64,000 nt of DNA, taken from NCBI GenBank assembly GCA_024408335.1, contig JAKSVB010000003.1, positions 59,003 through 123,002 of the forward strand. Direction: 5' to 3'. Origin of the DNA: Bacilli bacterium. Its GTDB lineage: Bacteria > Bacillota_I > Bacilli_A > RFN20 > CAG-826. How positions within the stretch are numbered: the first letter of the stretch is position 1; each line of letters begins with the position of its first letter. This document shows positions 17,578 through 26,087 of the stretch, one piece after another. The notes under the pieces are model-generated. The model saw only the letters and a program-made list of their open reading frames with translations, ran no database searches and had not been told where the DNA came from. The position numbers were made by a program, and so were the translations under genes.

Positions 17578-18330
17578 ATGAACATTCAGCGCAAAAAGAA
17601 TTATGCTAAAAATAATGACACCATCACTTATGGGATTAACAGCGTCCGCGAAAGTCTTCGTGCTGACAACGTTAATGTGCTATTCGTTTTAGAAAGAATG
17701 GCTCGCCATGAGTTGGTTGATCTGGCGGATAAAAAGGGCGTAGAAACAAAATTCGTTGATGCTGGTTACCTCGACAAGTTAGCAGGTGGTAATCACCATC
17801 AGGGCTTTGTGGCTAAAACAAAATCCTATTCAACATATTCTTTGGACGATCTCATCTCTTCAGTCAAAGGAAAGAAATACCCGTTGTTCTTGATCCTTGA
17901 CGGCATTGAAGACCCACACAATTTAGGCGCTATTCTTAGATCTTGTGACGCATTCGGCGTTGACGGGGTCATTATGAAAAAAAGAGGGGAAGTACCTCTT
18001 AATGGAACGGTTGCCAGAGTGTCTACAGGAGCGATCAATTACGTAAAAGTCGCTACCGTAGCTAACTTAACGCAAGCAGCGGAAACTCTTAAGAAAAATG
18101 GCTTTTGGATCGTAAGCAGTGATGGCGAAGCGACAAAAAGCTATGATGAAATAGATTACAAATGCCCAATCGGCCTCGTTGTAGGCTCCGAAGGTTTTGG
18201 CATTTCAAGGCTCTTACTCGAACACAGCGATTTCGTGATTAAAATCCCAATGGTGGGACACGTTAATTCATTGAACGCTTCTGTTTCAGCCGCAATTTTA
18301 ATCTCGCAGATCTCTTTGGCTCGTAAATAG
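17578..18330 (+). CDS. rlmB: 23S rRNA (guanosine-2'-O)-methyltransferase, SpoU/RlmB family
   Basis: A 250-residue SPOUT methyltransferase. The N-terminal substrate-binding domain begins YGINSVRESLRADNVNVLFV, and the catalytic knot contains ILDGIEDPHNLGAILRSCDAFGVDGV (near 105), GLVVGSEGFGISRLLLEHSD (near 200) and the C-terminal VNSLNASVSAAILI. Position between cysS and the SigH-like gene matches the Bacillus rlmB locus. The upstream 70 nt have no obvious Shine-Dalgarno. The exact modified guanosine (2251 in E. coli) is inferred from family. Confidence 0.93.
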   Translation: MNIQRKKNYAKNNDTITYGINSVRESLRADNVNVLFVLERMARHELVDLADKKGVETKFVDAGYLDKLAGGNHHQGFVAKTKSYSTYSLDDLISSVKGKKYPLFLILDGIEDPHNLGAILRSCDAFGVDGVIMKKRGEVPLNGTVARVSTGAINYVKVATVANLTQAAETLKKNGFWIVSSDGEATKSYDEIDYKCPIGLVVGSEGFGISRLLLEHSDFVIKIPMVGHVNSLNASVSAAILISQISLARK

Positions 18331-18352
18331 TAGTCACAAAAAGGAGAACATT

Positions 18353-19036
18353 ATGCAACACAATCCCTCTAAGGGTTCGTTTTCGAAATGCGGAGAATCC
18401 TATGAAAAGCTTTTGATTGCCGCGAGGGCTGGCAATCTCAACGCAGCAAACGAGCTGCTTAAAAATCTATTCGACATCAGGCTGAAAGTCGGTAGGGGCA
18501 TCTCTCCAACGATCGTAAAGCTTCTTGATTCTTGGGAATTCAATCATGCCTTCTTCGAGGCTTATAGCAGCCTTTGCAAGACTTATAGAGAAGAGAATGG
18601 CTGTAGCGTTAGAACATACTTCTCAACCTTGCTTAAGAACGCGATGATCGCAGAAGCAAGCTCAAGCGCCGTCTTTCAAAGACTTAACACTTTATCTCTA
18701 GACGACGAAAGAAGTGGCCCTGACGGCGAGTCTTATACTTTAGGGGACATGATAGCCGACAAGCCTAGTGTGCAGTCGGACGTTACCTATTACATAGACT
18801 TCGTTGATTCTTATGATAGGTTTTCAAGTAAGGAGCATAGCCTTTCAAAAATGGAAAAAACAATCGTAAAACTTCGCTCGGAAGGACTGACTTATGAGCA
18901 AATAGGCGAGATTCTTTCAATCAGCATCACAAAAGCTAGAAGCGCCTTCATGAAATTCTACAACGCCGTTTTAGATACTATTCAAAGAGAGGAAACTCCT
19001 CGCTTCAAAAAAGACTTCGATGTGTTGACTTATTAA
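18353..19036 (+). CDS. Divergent sigma-70 family factor, SigH-like by position
   Basis: A 227-residue protein in the position of sigH. The C-terminus (about 165-210) has a region-4 helix-turn-helix pattern: SLSKMEKTIVKLRSEGLTYEQIGEILSIS followed by KARSAFMKFYNAV. The middle (about 70-120) could be a decayed region 2, with FEAYSSLCKTYREENGCSVRTYFSTLLKNAMIAEA similar to the region 2 helix that precedes the -10-binding segment. The usual SigH region 2 motif is not well conserved. Ribosome-binding site AAGGAGAAC. Its stop overlaps the stop of the convergent aspartate kinase gene. What it controls is unknown. Confidence 0.65.
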   Translation: MQHNPSKGSFSKCGESYEKLLIAARAGNLNAANELLKNLFDIRLKVGRGISPTIVKLLDSWEFNHAFFEAYSSLCKTYREENGCSVRTYFSTLLKNAMIAEASSSAVFQRLNTLSLDDERSGPDGESYTLGDMIADKPSVQSDVTYYIDFVDSYDRFSSKEHSLSKMEKTIVKLRSEGLTYEQIGEILSISITKARSAFMKFYNAVLDTIQREETPRFKKDFDVLTY

Positions 19037-20349
19037 ACGATTTCCTTGGCAAATCGCGAATATAATGCTTTGAGTGAGCGTTCAAAATCATCGTTTGAAA
19101 TACCTACGATGATGTTGATTTCCTCACGACCTTGGTCAATGAGCTTAATGTTGATTTTCTCGTCGCCGAATGTTGACAAGAGACGTCCAGAAACACCACT
19201 CTTCTTAGCCATGTTCTTACCGACGATGGTGATTAATGCGACGTCATGATCTTCGCTAATCGAAACGATTTCTTCAATCTTCTTCAAATCGCTCTTTAAG
19301 GCTTCTAATCTATCTTCGATTTTGTTCTTCTCGACAATGATTGAGAATGAGTCGATTGAAGTTGGAATATGTTCAACTGGAACTTGGTAGCGAGAGAACA
19401 CATTAAGCACTTGGCGGATTGTTTCAAGTTTATCAGCAAAGTATGTTTTGACGAATGTGATGGCCATAAAGCCTTTTTTGCCGGTTAATCCGGTGATTAA
19501 GTGATGACCAATAGCGTTTTCTTTGATAATGGTTCCTGCTTCTTCTGGTGCGTTTGAATTAAGAACGACAAGAGGAATTGCCTTTTCCATAAGAGGAAGG
19601 ATTGTTTCTTCGTGAAGAACTTGAGCGCCTGCATAAGAAAGCTCTCTTAATTCTTCGTATGAGATTTCATTAATCTTGTGTGGGTTTGGGATTAAGCGAG
19701 GATCGCACATGTAGAAGCCGCTGACATCTGTGAAGTTCTCATAGAGATTAGCGTCAAGTGCTTCTGCGAAATATGAGCCTGTGACGTCGCTGCCACCACG
19801 GCTAAAGAGGCAAACGTCTCCGTTAGGGTATGAACCATAGAATCCTGGAATGACAGCTCTATCGACTTGTTTGAAGGCTTCGATGATTCTTTCTCTTGTC
19901 TCTTTGTGGTTGATTTTGCCATCAAAACCAAAACAAACGAGATCTTTGCTGTCTAAGAAGGCGTAGCCTAGATAAGCTGCTAAAAGCTTTGCAGAGAGGA
20001 ATTCGCCTCTTGAGACAAGTTCTGCTTCGCTGATTTTGTCTTGCTTAAGAGCCTCTTTGATTTTGGCTAAATCTTCAGCGATGGTTGATTCGATTGCTAG
20101 TTCTTTTTGGATTGTAAGGTATCTTGATTCAACTAAACCAAAAAGCTTATTGAGCTCTGAATTGATTTTTCTATTTTCGTAACAGGCAAAAAGAAGGTCT
20201 GTGATTTTTTGTGGTTCATTTTCGCCTTTACCTGGAGCGCTTACGACGATGCATTTTCTAGCTTCATCGCTTTCGATGATGCCTTTAACTTTTGCAAACT
20301 GCTTGGCGTTTGCGAGGGATGAACCTCCGAATTTGCAGATTTTAAGCAT
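19033..20349 (-). CDS. lysC: Aspartate kinase (monofunctional)
   Basis: Phosphorylates aspartate, the first step toward threonine, methionine and lysine. The 438-residue protein starts LKICKFGGSSLANAKQFAKV (kinase lysine and Gly-rich loop), has LVSRGEFLSAKLLAAYLGY near 115, FSRGGSDVTGSYFAEALDA near 185 and the C-terminal ACT pair (about 290-435). Length and motif spacing fit the AKalpha-like or Clostridium-type form. Last gene of a four-gene minus-strand operon; its start overlaps the asd end by 8 nt. It is the only kinase of the pathway here, so feedback through its ACT domains is plausible, with threonine or lysine as candidate effectors. Confidence 0.94.
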   Translation of the reverse strand: MLKICKFGGSSLANAKQFAKVKGIIESDEARKCIVVSAPGKGENEPQKITDLLFACYENRKINSELNKLFGLVESRYLTIQKELAIESTIAEDLAKIKEALKQDKISEAELVSRGEFLSAKLLAAYLGYAFLDSKDLVCFGFDGKINHKETRERIIEAFKQVDRAVIPGFYGSYPNGDVCLFSRGGSDVTGSYFAEALDANLYENFTDVSGFYMCDPRLIPNPHKINEISYEELRELSYAGAQVLHEETILPLMEKAIPLVVLNSNAPEEAGTIIKENAIGHHLITGLTGKKGFMAITFVKTYFADKLETIRQVLNVFSRYQVPVEHIPTSIDSFSIIVEKNKIEDRLEALKSDLKKIEEIVSISEDHDVALITIVGKNMAKKSGVSGRLLSTFGDEKINIKLIDQGREEINIIVGISNDDFERSLKALYSRFAKEIV

Positions 20350-21340
20350 TCTCTTTTTCCTCGATTAACTTCTTAACGATCTGTACTGCGTTTGCTGCAG
20401 CGCCTTTTCTGACATTATCTGCTACGCAGTAAAGAAGGATACCGTTCTCGACTGAAAGGTCTTTTCTGATTCTACCAACATAGACTAAATCATTGCCTGC
20501 TGCGATGGTGGAAGTAGGGTAGATGTGATTCTTCGGATCGTCGAGGACTTTGATGCCTGGATAGGCTGCAAGAACCTTTCTTGCTTCTTCGACTGTGAAT
20601 TCTTTTTTGAGTTCTGCTTTGATGACGACGCCGTGAGCAACAGGGACAGGGACTCTGATGCATGTGGCTGAGACAGGAAGATTTGGAAGATGAAGGATCT
20701 TACGGGTTTCTTCGACCATCTTCATTTCCTCTTTTGAATATCCATCATCGAAGAAGACGTCGATTTCAGGAATGCATGTATGTGAGATATCGTATGGGTA
20801 AAAACCAGTAGGTTGTCCTTTGATTGCGCCTTCCCAATCGTTAAGGCCTTTTTTGCCTGAGCCTGAGACGGCTTGGTAGGTTGAATAGTTAACTCTTACA
20901 AGGCCGAAAGCGTCTTCAAGGGCTTTAAGAGGAAGGACTGATTGAATGGTTGAGCAGTTAGGGTTAGCAACTAACTTACGTTTAGATTTAATGTCGTCGA
21001 TATTGATTTCAGGAATGACTAAAGCGCATGTGTCGTCCATTCTCCAGAATGAAGAATTATCAACAACGATTGCGCCTTCTTTTTCAGCGACAGGTCCCCA
21101 TTCTTTTGAAGCGGCAGCACCTGCTGAGAATAAAGCGTAATCAACTCCTAAGAAGCAGCCTTCTTTGAGTTCCCTAAGGATGTGTTCTTCGCCTTTGAAG
21201 GTGATTGTTTTTCCAACGCTCTTTGATGAAGCGAAAAGACGGATTTCGCCAACAGGCAAATCATATTCTTCAATGACCTTTAAGAATGTTCTTCCAACTA
21301 ATCCTGAGGCGCCAACAACTGCAAACGTGTACTTTTTCAT
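20342..21340 (-). CDS. asd: Aspartate-semialdehyde dehydrogenase
   Basis: Reduces aspartyl phosphate to the semialdehyde with NADPH. The 332-residue enzyme has the N-terminal Rossmann motif VVGASGLVGRTFLKVIEE, the catalytic cysteine in VANPNCSTIQSVLPLKAL near residue 128, and the ATCIRVPVPVAHGVVIKAEL segment near residue 225 that follows the catalytic histidine region. Overlaps hom by 4 nt upstream and lysC by 8 nt downstream, so the operon is tightly coupled. Confidence 0.96.
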   Translation of the reverse strand: MKKYTFAVVGASGLVGRTFLKVIEEYDLPVGEIRLFASSKSVGKTITFKGEEHILRELKEGCFLGVDYALFSAGAAASKEWGPVAEKEGAIVVDNSSFWRMDDTCALVIPEINIDDIKSKRKLVANPNCSTIQSVLPLKALEDAFGLVRVNYSTYQAVSGSGKKGLNDWEGAIKGQPTGFYPYDISHTCIPEIDVFFDDGYSKEEMKMVEETRKILHLPNLPVSATCIRVPVPVAHGVVIKAELKKEFTVEEARKVLAAYPGIKVLDDPKNHIYPTSTIAAGNDLVYVGRIRKDLSVENGILLYCVADNVRKGAAANAVQIVKKLIEEKENA

Positions 21341-22413
21341 AATCTTCCATCCTTTATTACAACATCATATTTAACGAGGTCGCTTGCCATAGGGTTTTCT
21401 TTGACCTCTTTGAATCCATCTTTTGTGTAGCAGACAAATTTTCCTTTTAGAGCCAAGGCGATCTTGGCTTTTTCCTTTAAGCTTCCTAAAGGAGCTTGGC
21501 CATTACTTAAAATTCTTTCAAGATCTTGAACGATTGCCGCTGCAGTAGGGTATCTTCCAGCGCCAGGTCCTTGGAACGATAATGGACCATTTTTTGAAAA
21601 ATATGCGGAAATTGCATTGGTTTCGTTAGCGTTTTGACCAAATAATGAGTTTTTATTAACGAGAGTTGGAGCAACAAAAAGTTCATATTCGTCACCAAGT
21701 TTCTTGATGCTTCCGATTAAGCGAATGGTTGCGTTTTCTTTCTTTGCCTCTTCAAGCATATCGGCGGTGATGCCAGCTATACCAAAGCAAGGAACCTCTT
21801 CAGGGTTGAATGTTTTCTTGTAGATGATCGAGGAGATGATCGAGATCTTTCTCTTTGTGTCGATTCCTAAAACGTCTGCAGACGGATCGCTTTCTGCAAA
21901 GCCTTTTTCTTGAGCGCCTTTAAGAGCGAGGTCATAGCTAAGAGAATTCTCTTCCATTTGGCTAAGGATGTAATTTGAAGTGCCGTTAAGGATTCCTTCG
22001 AATTTAGTCATCTTGTCAAATGATGAGATGTTGGTCAATGGATAAAGGAGAGGAACGCCGCCCATACATGAGGCTTCGAATTGGAAAGAGACGCCGTTAG
22101 ATGAAGCGAGAGTAAGATATTCGTCCAAGTGTTTTGAAACCGTTTCTTTGTTGCTTGTGACAACGTGCTTTTGAGCTTTTAAAGCAGCAGTAATAGCAGT
22201 GTAAGGGAGAGCGTCACCACCCATGCATTCGCAAACGACATCAATGTCTTTGTCAGCGAGAATGTCTTCGAGGCTACTGAATCTTGGGCCGATTGTGTCT
22301 TTGAGGACAGGCCTATCAAAGATTCTCGTAACTTTCATGTCGCTTAGTGAAGAGGCTATTTCATCAACGCCTTTTCCAACAACGCCATAACCTAAAATTG
22401 CTATTCTTAACAT
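21337..22413 (-). CDS. hom: Homoserine dehydrogenase without ACT domain
   Basis: Reduces aspartate semialdehyde to homoserine. The 358-residue protein opens with the Rossmann motif RIAILGYGVVGKGVDEIA, has VTSNKETVSKHLDEYLTLA near 105, and the diagnostic EGILNGTSNYILSQM near residue 175, then KGFAESDPSADVLGIDTKRK. Many Gram-positive enzymes carry an added C-terminal ACT domain (about 430 residues); this short one lacks it, so threonine feedback would have to act elsewhere. Starts 10 nt after the thrCB stop. Confidence 0.95.
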   Translation of the reverse strand: MLRIAILGYGVVGKGVDEIASSLSDMKVTRIFDRPVLKDTIGPRFSSLEDILADKDIDVVCECMGGDALPYTAITAALKAQKHVVTSNKETVSKHLDEYLTLASSNGVSFQFEASCMGGVPLLYPLTNISSFDKMTKFEGILNGTSNYILSQMEENSLSYDLALKGAQEKGFAESDPSADVLGIDTKRKISIISSIIYKKTFNPEEVPCFGIAGITADMLEEAKKENATIRLIGSIKKLGDEYELFVAPTLVNKNSLFGQNANETNAISAYFSKNGPLSFQGPGAGRYPTAAAIVQDLERILSNGQAPLGSLKEKAKIALALKGKFVCYTKDGFKEVKENPMASDLVKYDVVIKDGRL

Positions 22414-22423
22414 ATGTATTCCC

Positions 22424-24703
22424 CTATTTGACGAAGTTCGCCTTCTTTAATTTGTAAGGATACTTCATCTTCTCTTTGCCTAACGCTTCAATGAAGTCTT
22501 TGATTTTCATTCCTTGCTTATAGATGATCAAGAGAGTTGATCCAGAACCTGAGATAGTCATAGGAAGACCAAACGCATCACAAAGCGTTTTGACTTTCTC
22601 ATAGTCAGCGATAAGGGTGCTACGATAAGGAACGTGAATCTTGTCTTGAATTGCGTCTTTGATCTTCTCGATATCGCCTTCTTTTAAGGCTTCAAGAAGA
22701 AGTGGGATACGCTCCTTTTGATAGGAAACCTTATCAAAATCGTATTGTTTTGGGAGGATGCCTCTAGCTTTTGAGGTGCTTACCTGTTGTCTTGGGATGT
22801 ATAAGAGAACCTTTATTGATTTACTGATTTCATGCTTGGTAACTTCGACCTTGCCGTTATTGACATAGGATTCACAAACACCGCCAAGAAGGCATGGAGC
22901 GACGTTGTCTGGATGTCCTTCGATTGAGGTTGCTAAATCTAGAAGCTTTTCTTTGCCGATGATTTCGTTACAGATGGCGTTTGCGCCTAGTAAGCCTGCG
23001 ATGATAGCGGATGAACTGCTTCCAAGGCCTCTGGAATATGGAATGTTTAGTTTTACTTGGGAGATTCTTGCTGGGATATAGCGAAGTCCGAAATGCTTAA
23101 AGAATTCTTTATACGCTACAAGGACCAAATTCTTTTTATTAGGTGTAAAGAATCCCTTTGTTGAGTCTTTGTATGATCTGCGGAATGAGAAGACGTTATT
23201 GATGGAAAGCGCTCCTCCAAGAACATCGAAGCCAGGACCCATGTTTGCGCTAGTGGCAGGGGTGGCAATCTCGTAGGCTTTGTTTTCGAGCATCTTGGAA
23301 TGGAAATCTTCGCCTGAAATCAAGAAACGTGGAGTATCATCCTCGAGCGCTTTTCTGAATTGCGGTGGAAGTTCGATATGGAAATCGTTTTCCAAAATGG
23401 ATAATGCTTCTTTTTGATCCTTAAAGTCTCTTTTGAAAGCGTGACAGATGGTGTCAGGGAACTTTAATGGGGAAGCTGTTGAGACGATTAATGTATGTCT
23501 TTCTGCTCCCCTAGAAAGAGATGCTTCATATGCTGTTGCTGTATGAGGATCAATCAAATAGCCCGTTTCTTTGTGTAATGAAACGATTGATGGAAGGCTT
23601 GCTTCTTCAACTGAATAGTGTGCTTCGAAATCTGATTTGATGATTTTCATGGTCGCATCATCAACTTTGAAGATTCTCTTTTCTTTGAGCTCTTCCATCC
23701 AACCTTTTGTGGCTTCGCTAGAACCTGAAGCCAAATATAAAAGTCTTTCTAGGTTACTGGAAATGAGGATGTCCATGGAAGGGGAAGATGTCTTTAAAAG
23801 ATCTCTGCCTCTAAGGTCATATTCTCCAGAAGAAAGGAAGTCAGGTAAGATGCGGTTAGGGTTTGATGCGACAATGAGTTTTCCGATTGGAAGACCCATC
23901 TTTTTGGCGAGATACCCTGCAAAAACATCACCAAAGTTACCTGTTGGGACGATTACGTCAATGACTTCGCCTTCTTTGATGGTCCCATCATTAACAAGGC
24001 CGACATATGCGGCATAGTAATATACGATTTGTGGTAAAAGTCTAAATGGGTTGATGCTGTTGGCGCTGCTAAATGCATCTTTCTCTTTGCCTTCGAGCAT
24101 CGTCTTCTTAACGAGTGTTTGGCAATCGTCAAAGTTGCCATCTTTTAAGGCAAATGGTCTGCTTAATGAGGTTGAGAAGGAAAGCATTTGTCTTTCTTGA
24201 ACGAAAGAAATGCCTCCGTTTGGATAAAGGACGCTCACTTCGAATCCAGGTCTTTTGCCGAATGCGCTTAAAACGGCGCTGCCTGTATCTCCGCTTGTCG
24301 CGGTTAATATGTGAACTCTATGTTTGTCACGTTTCTTTAAAGCGATCTCCATAAGATGAGGGAGAAGGGAAAGAGCCATGTCTTTGAAAGTCAACGTTGG
24401 GCCATGGAAAAGCTCAAGGAAGGTTTTTCCTTCAATCTTCTTTAAACCGATGACTTTCTGAGGGAAGTTTGATTTTCCATACGCCGCCTCGATTGCAGAT
24501 TTGACTTCTTGATTTGAATAATCGTCCAAATATGGGCGAAGAATTTTATAAGCGATTTGAGTGTATGAGAGATTTAAGCAGCTCTTCACATCGACTTTAT
24601 GAAAAGCGGTAGGCAAAAAGAGGCCTCCATCCTTCGCAATCCCTTGTAAGATTGCTTCAGAAGCCGTTACAAATTTGCTGTCATCTCTTGTGCTGAAAAA
24701 CAT
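22424..24703 (-). CDS. thrCB: Threonine synthase-homoserine kinase fusion (ThrC-ThrB)
   Basis: A single 759-residue protein carries both last steps of threonine synthesis. The N-terminal part (about 1-465) is PLP-dependent threonine synthase: SEAILQGIAKDGGLFLP, the PLP lysine in GPTLTFKDMALSLL (Lys107 from this start) and TATSGDTGSAVLSAF. The C-terminal part (about 470-759) is a GHMP kinase: PATSANMGPGFDVLGG and the phosphate loop PYSRGLGSSSSAIIAG near 555-570, then TISGSGSTLLIIY. There is no stop, frameshift or start signal between them. I chose ATG 24703; a TTG at 24712 is also in frame. No Shine-Dalgarno precedes either start. First gene of the operon. Confidence 0.94.
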   Translation of the reverse strand: MFFSTRDDSKFVTASEAILQGIAKDGGLFLPTAFHKVDVKSCLNLSYTQIAYKILRPYLDDYSNQEVKSAIEAAYGKSNFPQKVIGLKKIEGKTFLELFHGPTLTFKDMALSLLPHLMEIALKKRDKHRVHILTATSGDTGSAVLSAFGKRPGFEVSVLYPNGGISFVQERQMLSFSTSLSRPFALKDGNFDDCQTLVKKTMLEGKEKDAFSSANSINPFRLLPQIVYYYAAYVGLVNDGTIKEGEVIDVIVPTGNFGDVFAGYLAKKMGLPIGKLIVASNPNRILPDFLSSGEYDLRGRDLLKTSSPSMDILISSNLERLLYLASGSSEATKGWMEELKEKRIFKVDDATMKIIKSDFEAHYSVEEASLPSIVSLHKETGYLIDPHTATAYEASLSRGAERHTLIVSTASPLKFPDTICHAFKRDFKDQKEALSILENDFHIELPPQFRKALEDDTPRFLISGEDFHSKMLENKAYEIATPATSANMGPGFDVLGGALSINNVFSFRRSYKDSTKGFFTPNKKNLVLVAYKEFFKHFGLRYIPARISQVKLNIPYSRGLGSSSSAIIAGLLGANAICNEIIGKEKLLDLATSIEGHPDNVAPCLLGGVCESYVNNGKVEVTKHEISKSIKVLLYIPRQQVSTSKARGILPKQYDFDKVSYQKERIPLLLEALKEGDIEKIKDAIQDKIHVPYRSTLIADYEKVKTLCDAFGLPMTISGSGSTLLIIYKQGMKIKDFIEALGKEKMKYPYKLKKANFVK

Positions 24704-24711
24704 ACTAAACA

Positions 24712-24742
24712 ATTATATATAATAATTGGAATCAATACACAA
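24712..24742 (-). promoter_or_regulatory. Promoter of thr operon, likely leaderless transcript
   Basis: On the minus strand TTGTGT (24742-24737) and a perfect TATAAT (24717-24712) are separated by 19 nt. Only 8 nt lie between the -10 box and the ATG at 24703, leaving essentially no leader. AATTGGAA next to the promoter has an inverted partner TTCCAATT about 50 nt upstream (24786-24793), a possible operator. Confidence 0.45.
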
Positions 24743-24796
24743 CATACGAAATGCCTTCTTTTGTGTTTTTCCTTTTTGTGAGCGCTTCCAATTTTA

Positions 24797-24848
24797 GTTT
24801 TCGAAAACGAATGAAATTTGAAGTGTTTTTTGGTAATCTAGTTATAGT
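24797..24848 (+). promoter_or_regulatory. Palindrome and possible promoter upstream of CvpA-like gene
   Basis: The 12-bp palindrome GTTTTCGAAAAC lies at 24797-24808. Downstream TTGAAG (24818-24823) and TATAGT (24843-24848) are 19 nt apart, ahead of the gene at 24865. The spacing is long, so the promoter call is tentative. Confidence 0.35.
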
Positions 24849-24864
24849 TAATTAGGGCTTATTT

Positions 24865-25656
24865 ATGACATTTGTATTTGATTGGTTCTCAATATTATTC
24901 GCAATTATTATCATCTTCTACTTGATAATGGGTATCGCCAAAGGTGCAGGCTATATCATTTTCAACGTCTTTCTTGCCTTCGTTATCCTCTTGGCATCTT
25001 TGATCACGGCCAGATTCCTTGGGCCTTTCGTTGGAACTGTAACGGGCTTACGAGGATTCTTTACCGATGGAGTTATTGACACGCTCGAGAAGATGAACTC
25101 GTTATTCTCAACCTCTAACCCAGGCAGAGATTTAGTGGCAGGTGCTATTAAATCAAACAATTACGCCGTTCTAGAAGGAGCAGGCATTCCAGCATTAATT
25201 GGACCTTTGCTTCTTGCTATCCTCCTTCCAAACATCCCAGTCGAAGCAACATCAACACCTGTCAGCGCATATGCTGCTGAGGCTATCCTTAATGCCATCT
25301 TCACATTTGTTGCCTTCTTAATCGTCTATATCGTCTTGAGTGTCATTTACGAGGTTTTCAAATCCAAAGCCAGAAAGAAACAGAAGAAAGAGAGAGAAGA
25401 GGGAATTTACAAAAAACCAAACGCTCTTTCAAGAATTGTCGGCGCCGCTTTTGGTGCTTTCGCAGGCTTTGTCATGGTCTTCTTTATCCTTTGGATATTC
25501 AGAATTACATTGCTCCAAGTAACTAACCTTAGAGTGTTCTTCGCCTTCATCTGGAAGCTTGATGAACCAGGCGTTATGACCATCGGAAAATGGCTTTATA
25601 CCAACAACCCATTCTCAAATGTGCTCCTTTGGGTTTTCAGACTATTTAACATTTAA
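24865..25656 (+). CDS. CvpA-like membrane protein
   Basis: A 263-residue protein with about four membrane segments: FSILFAIIIIFYLIMGIAKGAGYIIF (residues 8-33), NVFLAFVILLASLI, AEAILNAIFTFVAFLIVYIVLSVI (about 130-153) and VGAAFGAFAGFVMVFFILWIF (about 192-212). A charged Lys/Glu-rich loop at about 158-178 precedes the conserved-looking RIVGAAFGAFAG, which resembles the CvpA family (colicin V production accessory, membrane organisation). It sits between the thr operon and rpmG-secE-nusG. The family assignment is by pattern only. Confidence 0.6.
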   Translation: MTFVFDWFSILFAIIIIFYLIMGIAKGAGYIIFNVFLAFVILLASLITARFLGPFVGTVTGLRGFFTDGVIDTLEKMNSLFSTSNPGRDLVAGAIKSNNYAVLEGAGIPALIGPLLLAILLPNIPVEATSTPVSAYAAEAILNAIFTFVAFLIVYIVLSVIYEVFKSKARKKQKKEREEGIYKKPNALSRIVGAAFGAFAGFVMVFFILWIFRITLLQVTNLRVFFAFIWKLDEPGVMTIGKWLYTNNPFSNVLLWVFRLFNI

Positions 25657-25665
25657 TTAAATGTT
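25648..25665. other. Perfect 18-bp palindrome at end of CvpA-like gene
   Basis: AACATTTAATTAAATGTT spans the stop codon. It is not followed by a long U-run, so it may be a weak terminator or a binding site next to the rpmG promoter. Confidence 0.35.
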
Positions 25666-25667
25666 GT

Positions 25668-25696
25668 TTGACTTCCTTGCTTCTTTGAAGTAGCAT
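25668..25696 (+). promoter_or_regulatory. Promoter for rpmG-secE-nusG
   Basis: TTGACT (25668-25673) and TAGCAT (25691-25696) are spaced by 17 nt, directly upstream of rpmG at 25720. This is a good match to a housekeeping sigma promoter. Confidence 0.55.
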
Positions 25697-25719
25697 TGAC
25701 ACGCTGAGAAAGGATAAAT

Positions 25720-25869
25720 ATGGGTAGGGAAAAGGTTTTTTTAATTTGCTCTGATTGTCTATCTCGCAATTACACAGCGACGAAAAGAGAAGATGACTCA
25801 CGTCGTCTAGAGATGAAAAAGTATTGCCCAACTTGTGGAAGATACACAATCCACAAAGAAAGCAAATAG
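25720..25869 (+). CDS. rpmG: 50S ribosomal protein L33, zinc form
   Basis: A 49-residue protein, [20 protein letters not shown] and onward. Two cysteine pairs (Cys10/Cys13 and CPTC near 36-39) mark the zinc-binding version. Ends ...YTIHKESK. The gene precedes secE and nusG, the standard Firmicutes order. A GAAAGGATAAAT ribosome-binding region lies before the ATG. Confidence 0.93.
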   Translation: MGREKVFLICSDCLSRNYTATKREDDSRRLEMKKYCPTCGRYTIHKESK

Positions 25870-25879
25870 GAGGGTCAAA

Positions 25880-26071
25880 ATGAATCCTGGTAAGTATTTA
25901 AAAGAAGTTGTTAAGGAAGGTAAGAGAGTTCGTTGGCCAAAGCGCGACGAATTATGGCCAGCAATTGCTGTTGTCATTATCATCACAGTTTTCTGTGCGC
26001 TCTTCCTTGCTTTAGAGGATTTAACCGCTCAAAGCATCATCAATCAAATCAAGGCTGCTTTTGGTAAGTAA
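25880..26071 (+). CDS. secE: Preprotein translocase subunit SecE
   Basis: The 63-residue single-membrane-span SecE clamps SecY. It shows the amphipathic LKEVVKEGKRVRWPKRDELWPA conserved element followed by one hydrophobic segment AVVIIITVFCALFLALEDL. I start at ATG 25880, placed after the GGAGGG box at 25869-25874; an upstream in-frame ATG at 25835 would overlap rpmG and has no ribosome-binding site. Confidence 0.95.
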   Translation: MNPGKYLKEVVKEGKRVRWPKRDELWPAIAVVIIITVFCALFLALEDLTAQSIINQIKAAFGK

Positions 26072-26087
26072 GATAGGAGAATTAGTT

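Noticed and set aside
24713..24864. T-box or riboswitch upstream of the threonine operon
   Set aside because: The -10 box is 8 nt from the start codon, leaving no room for a leader element.
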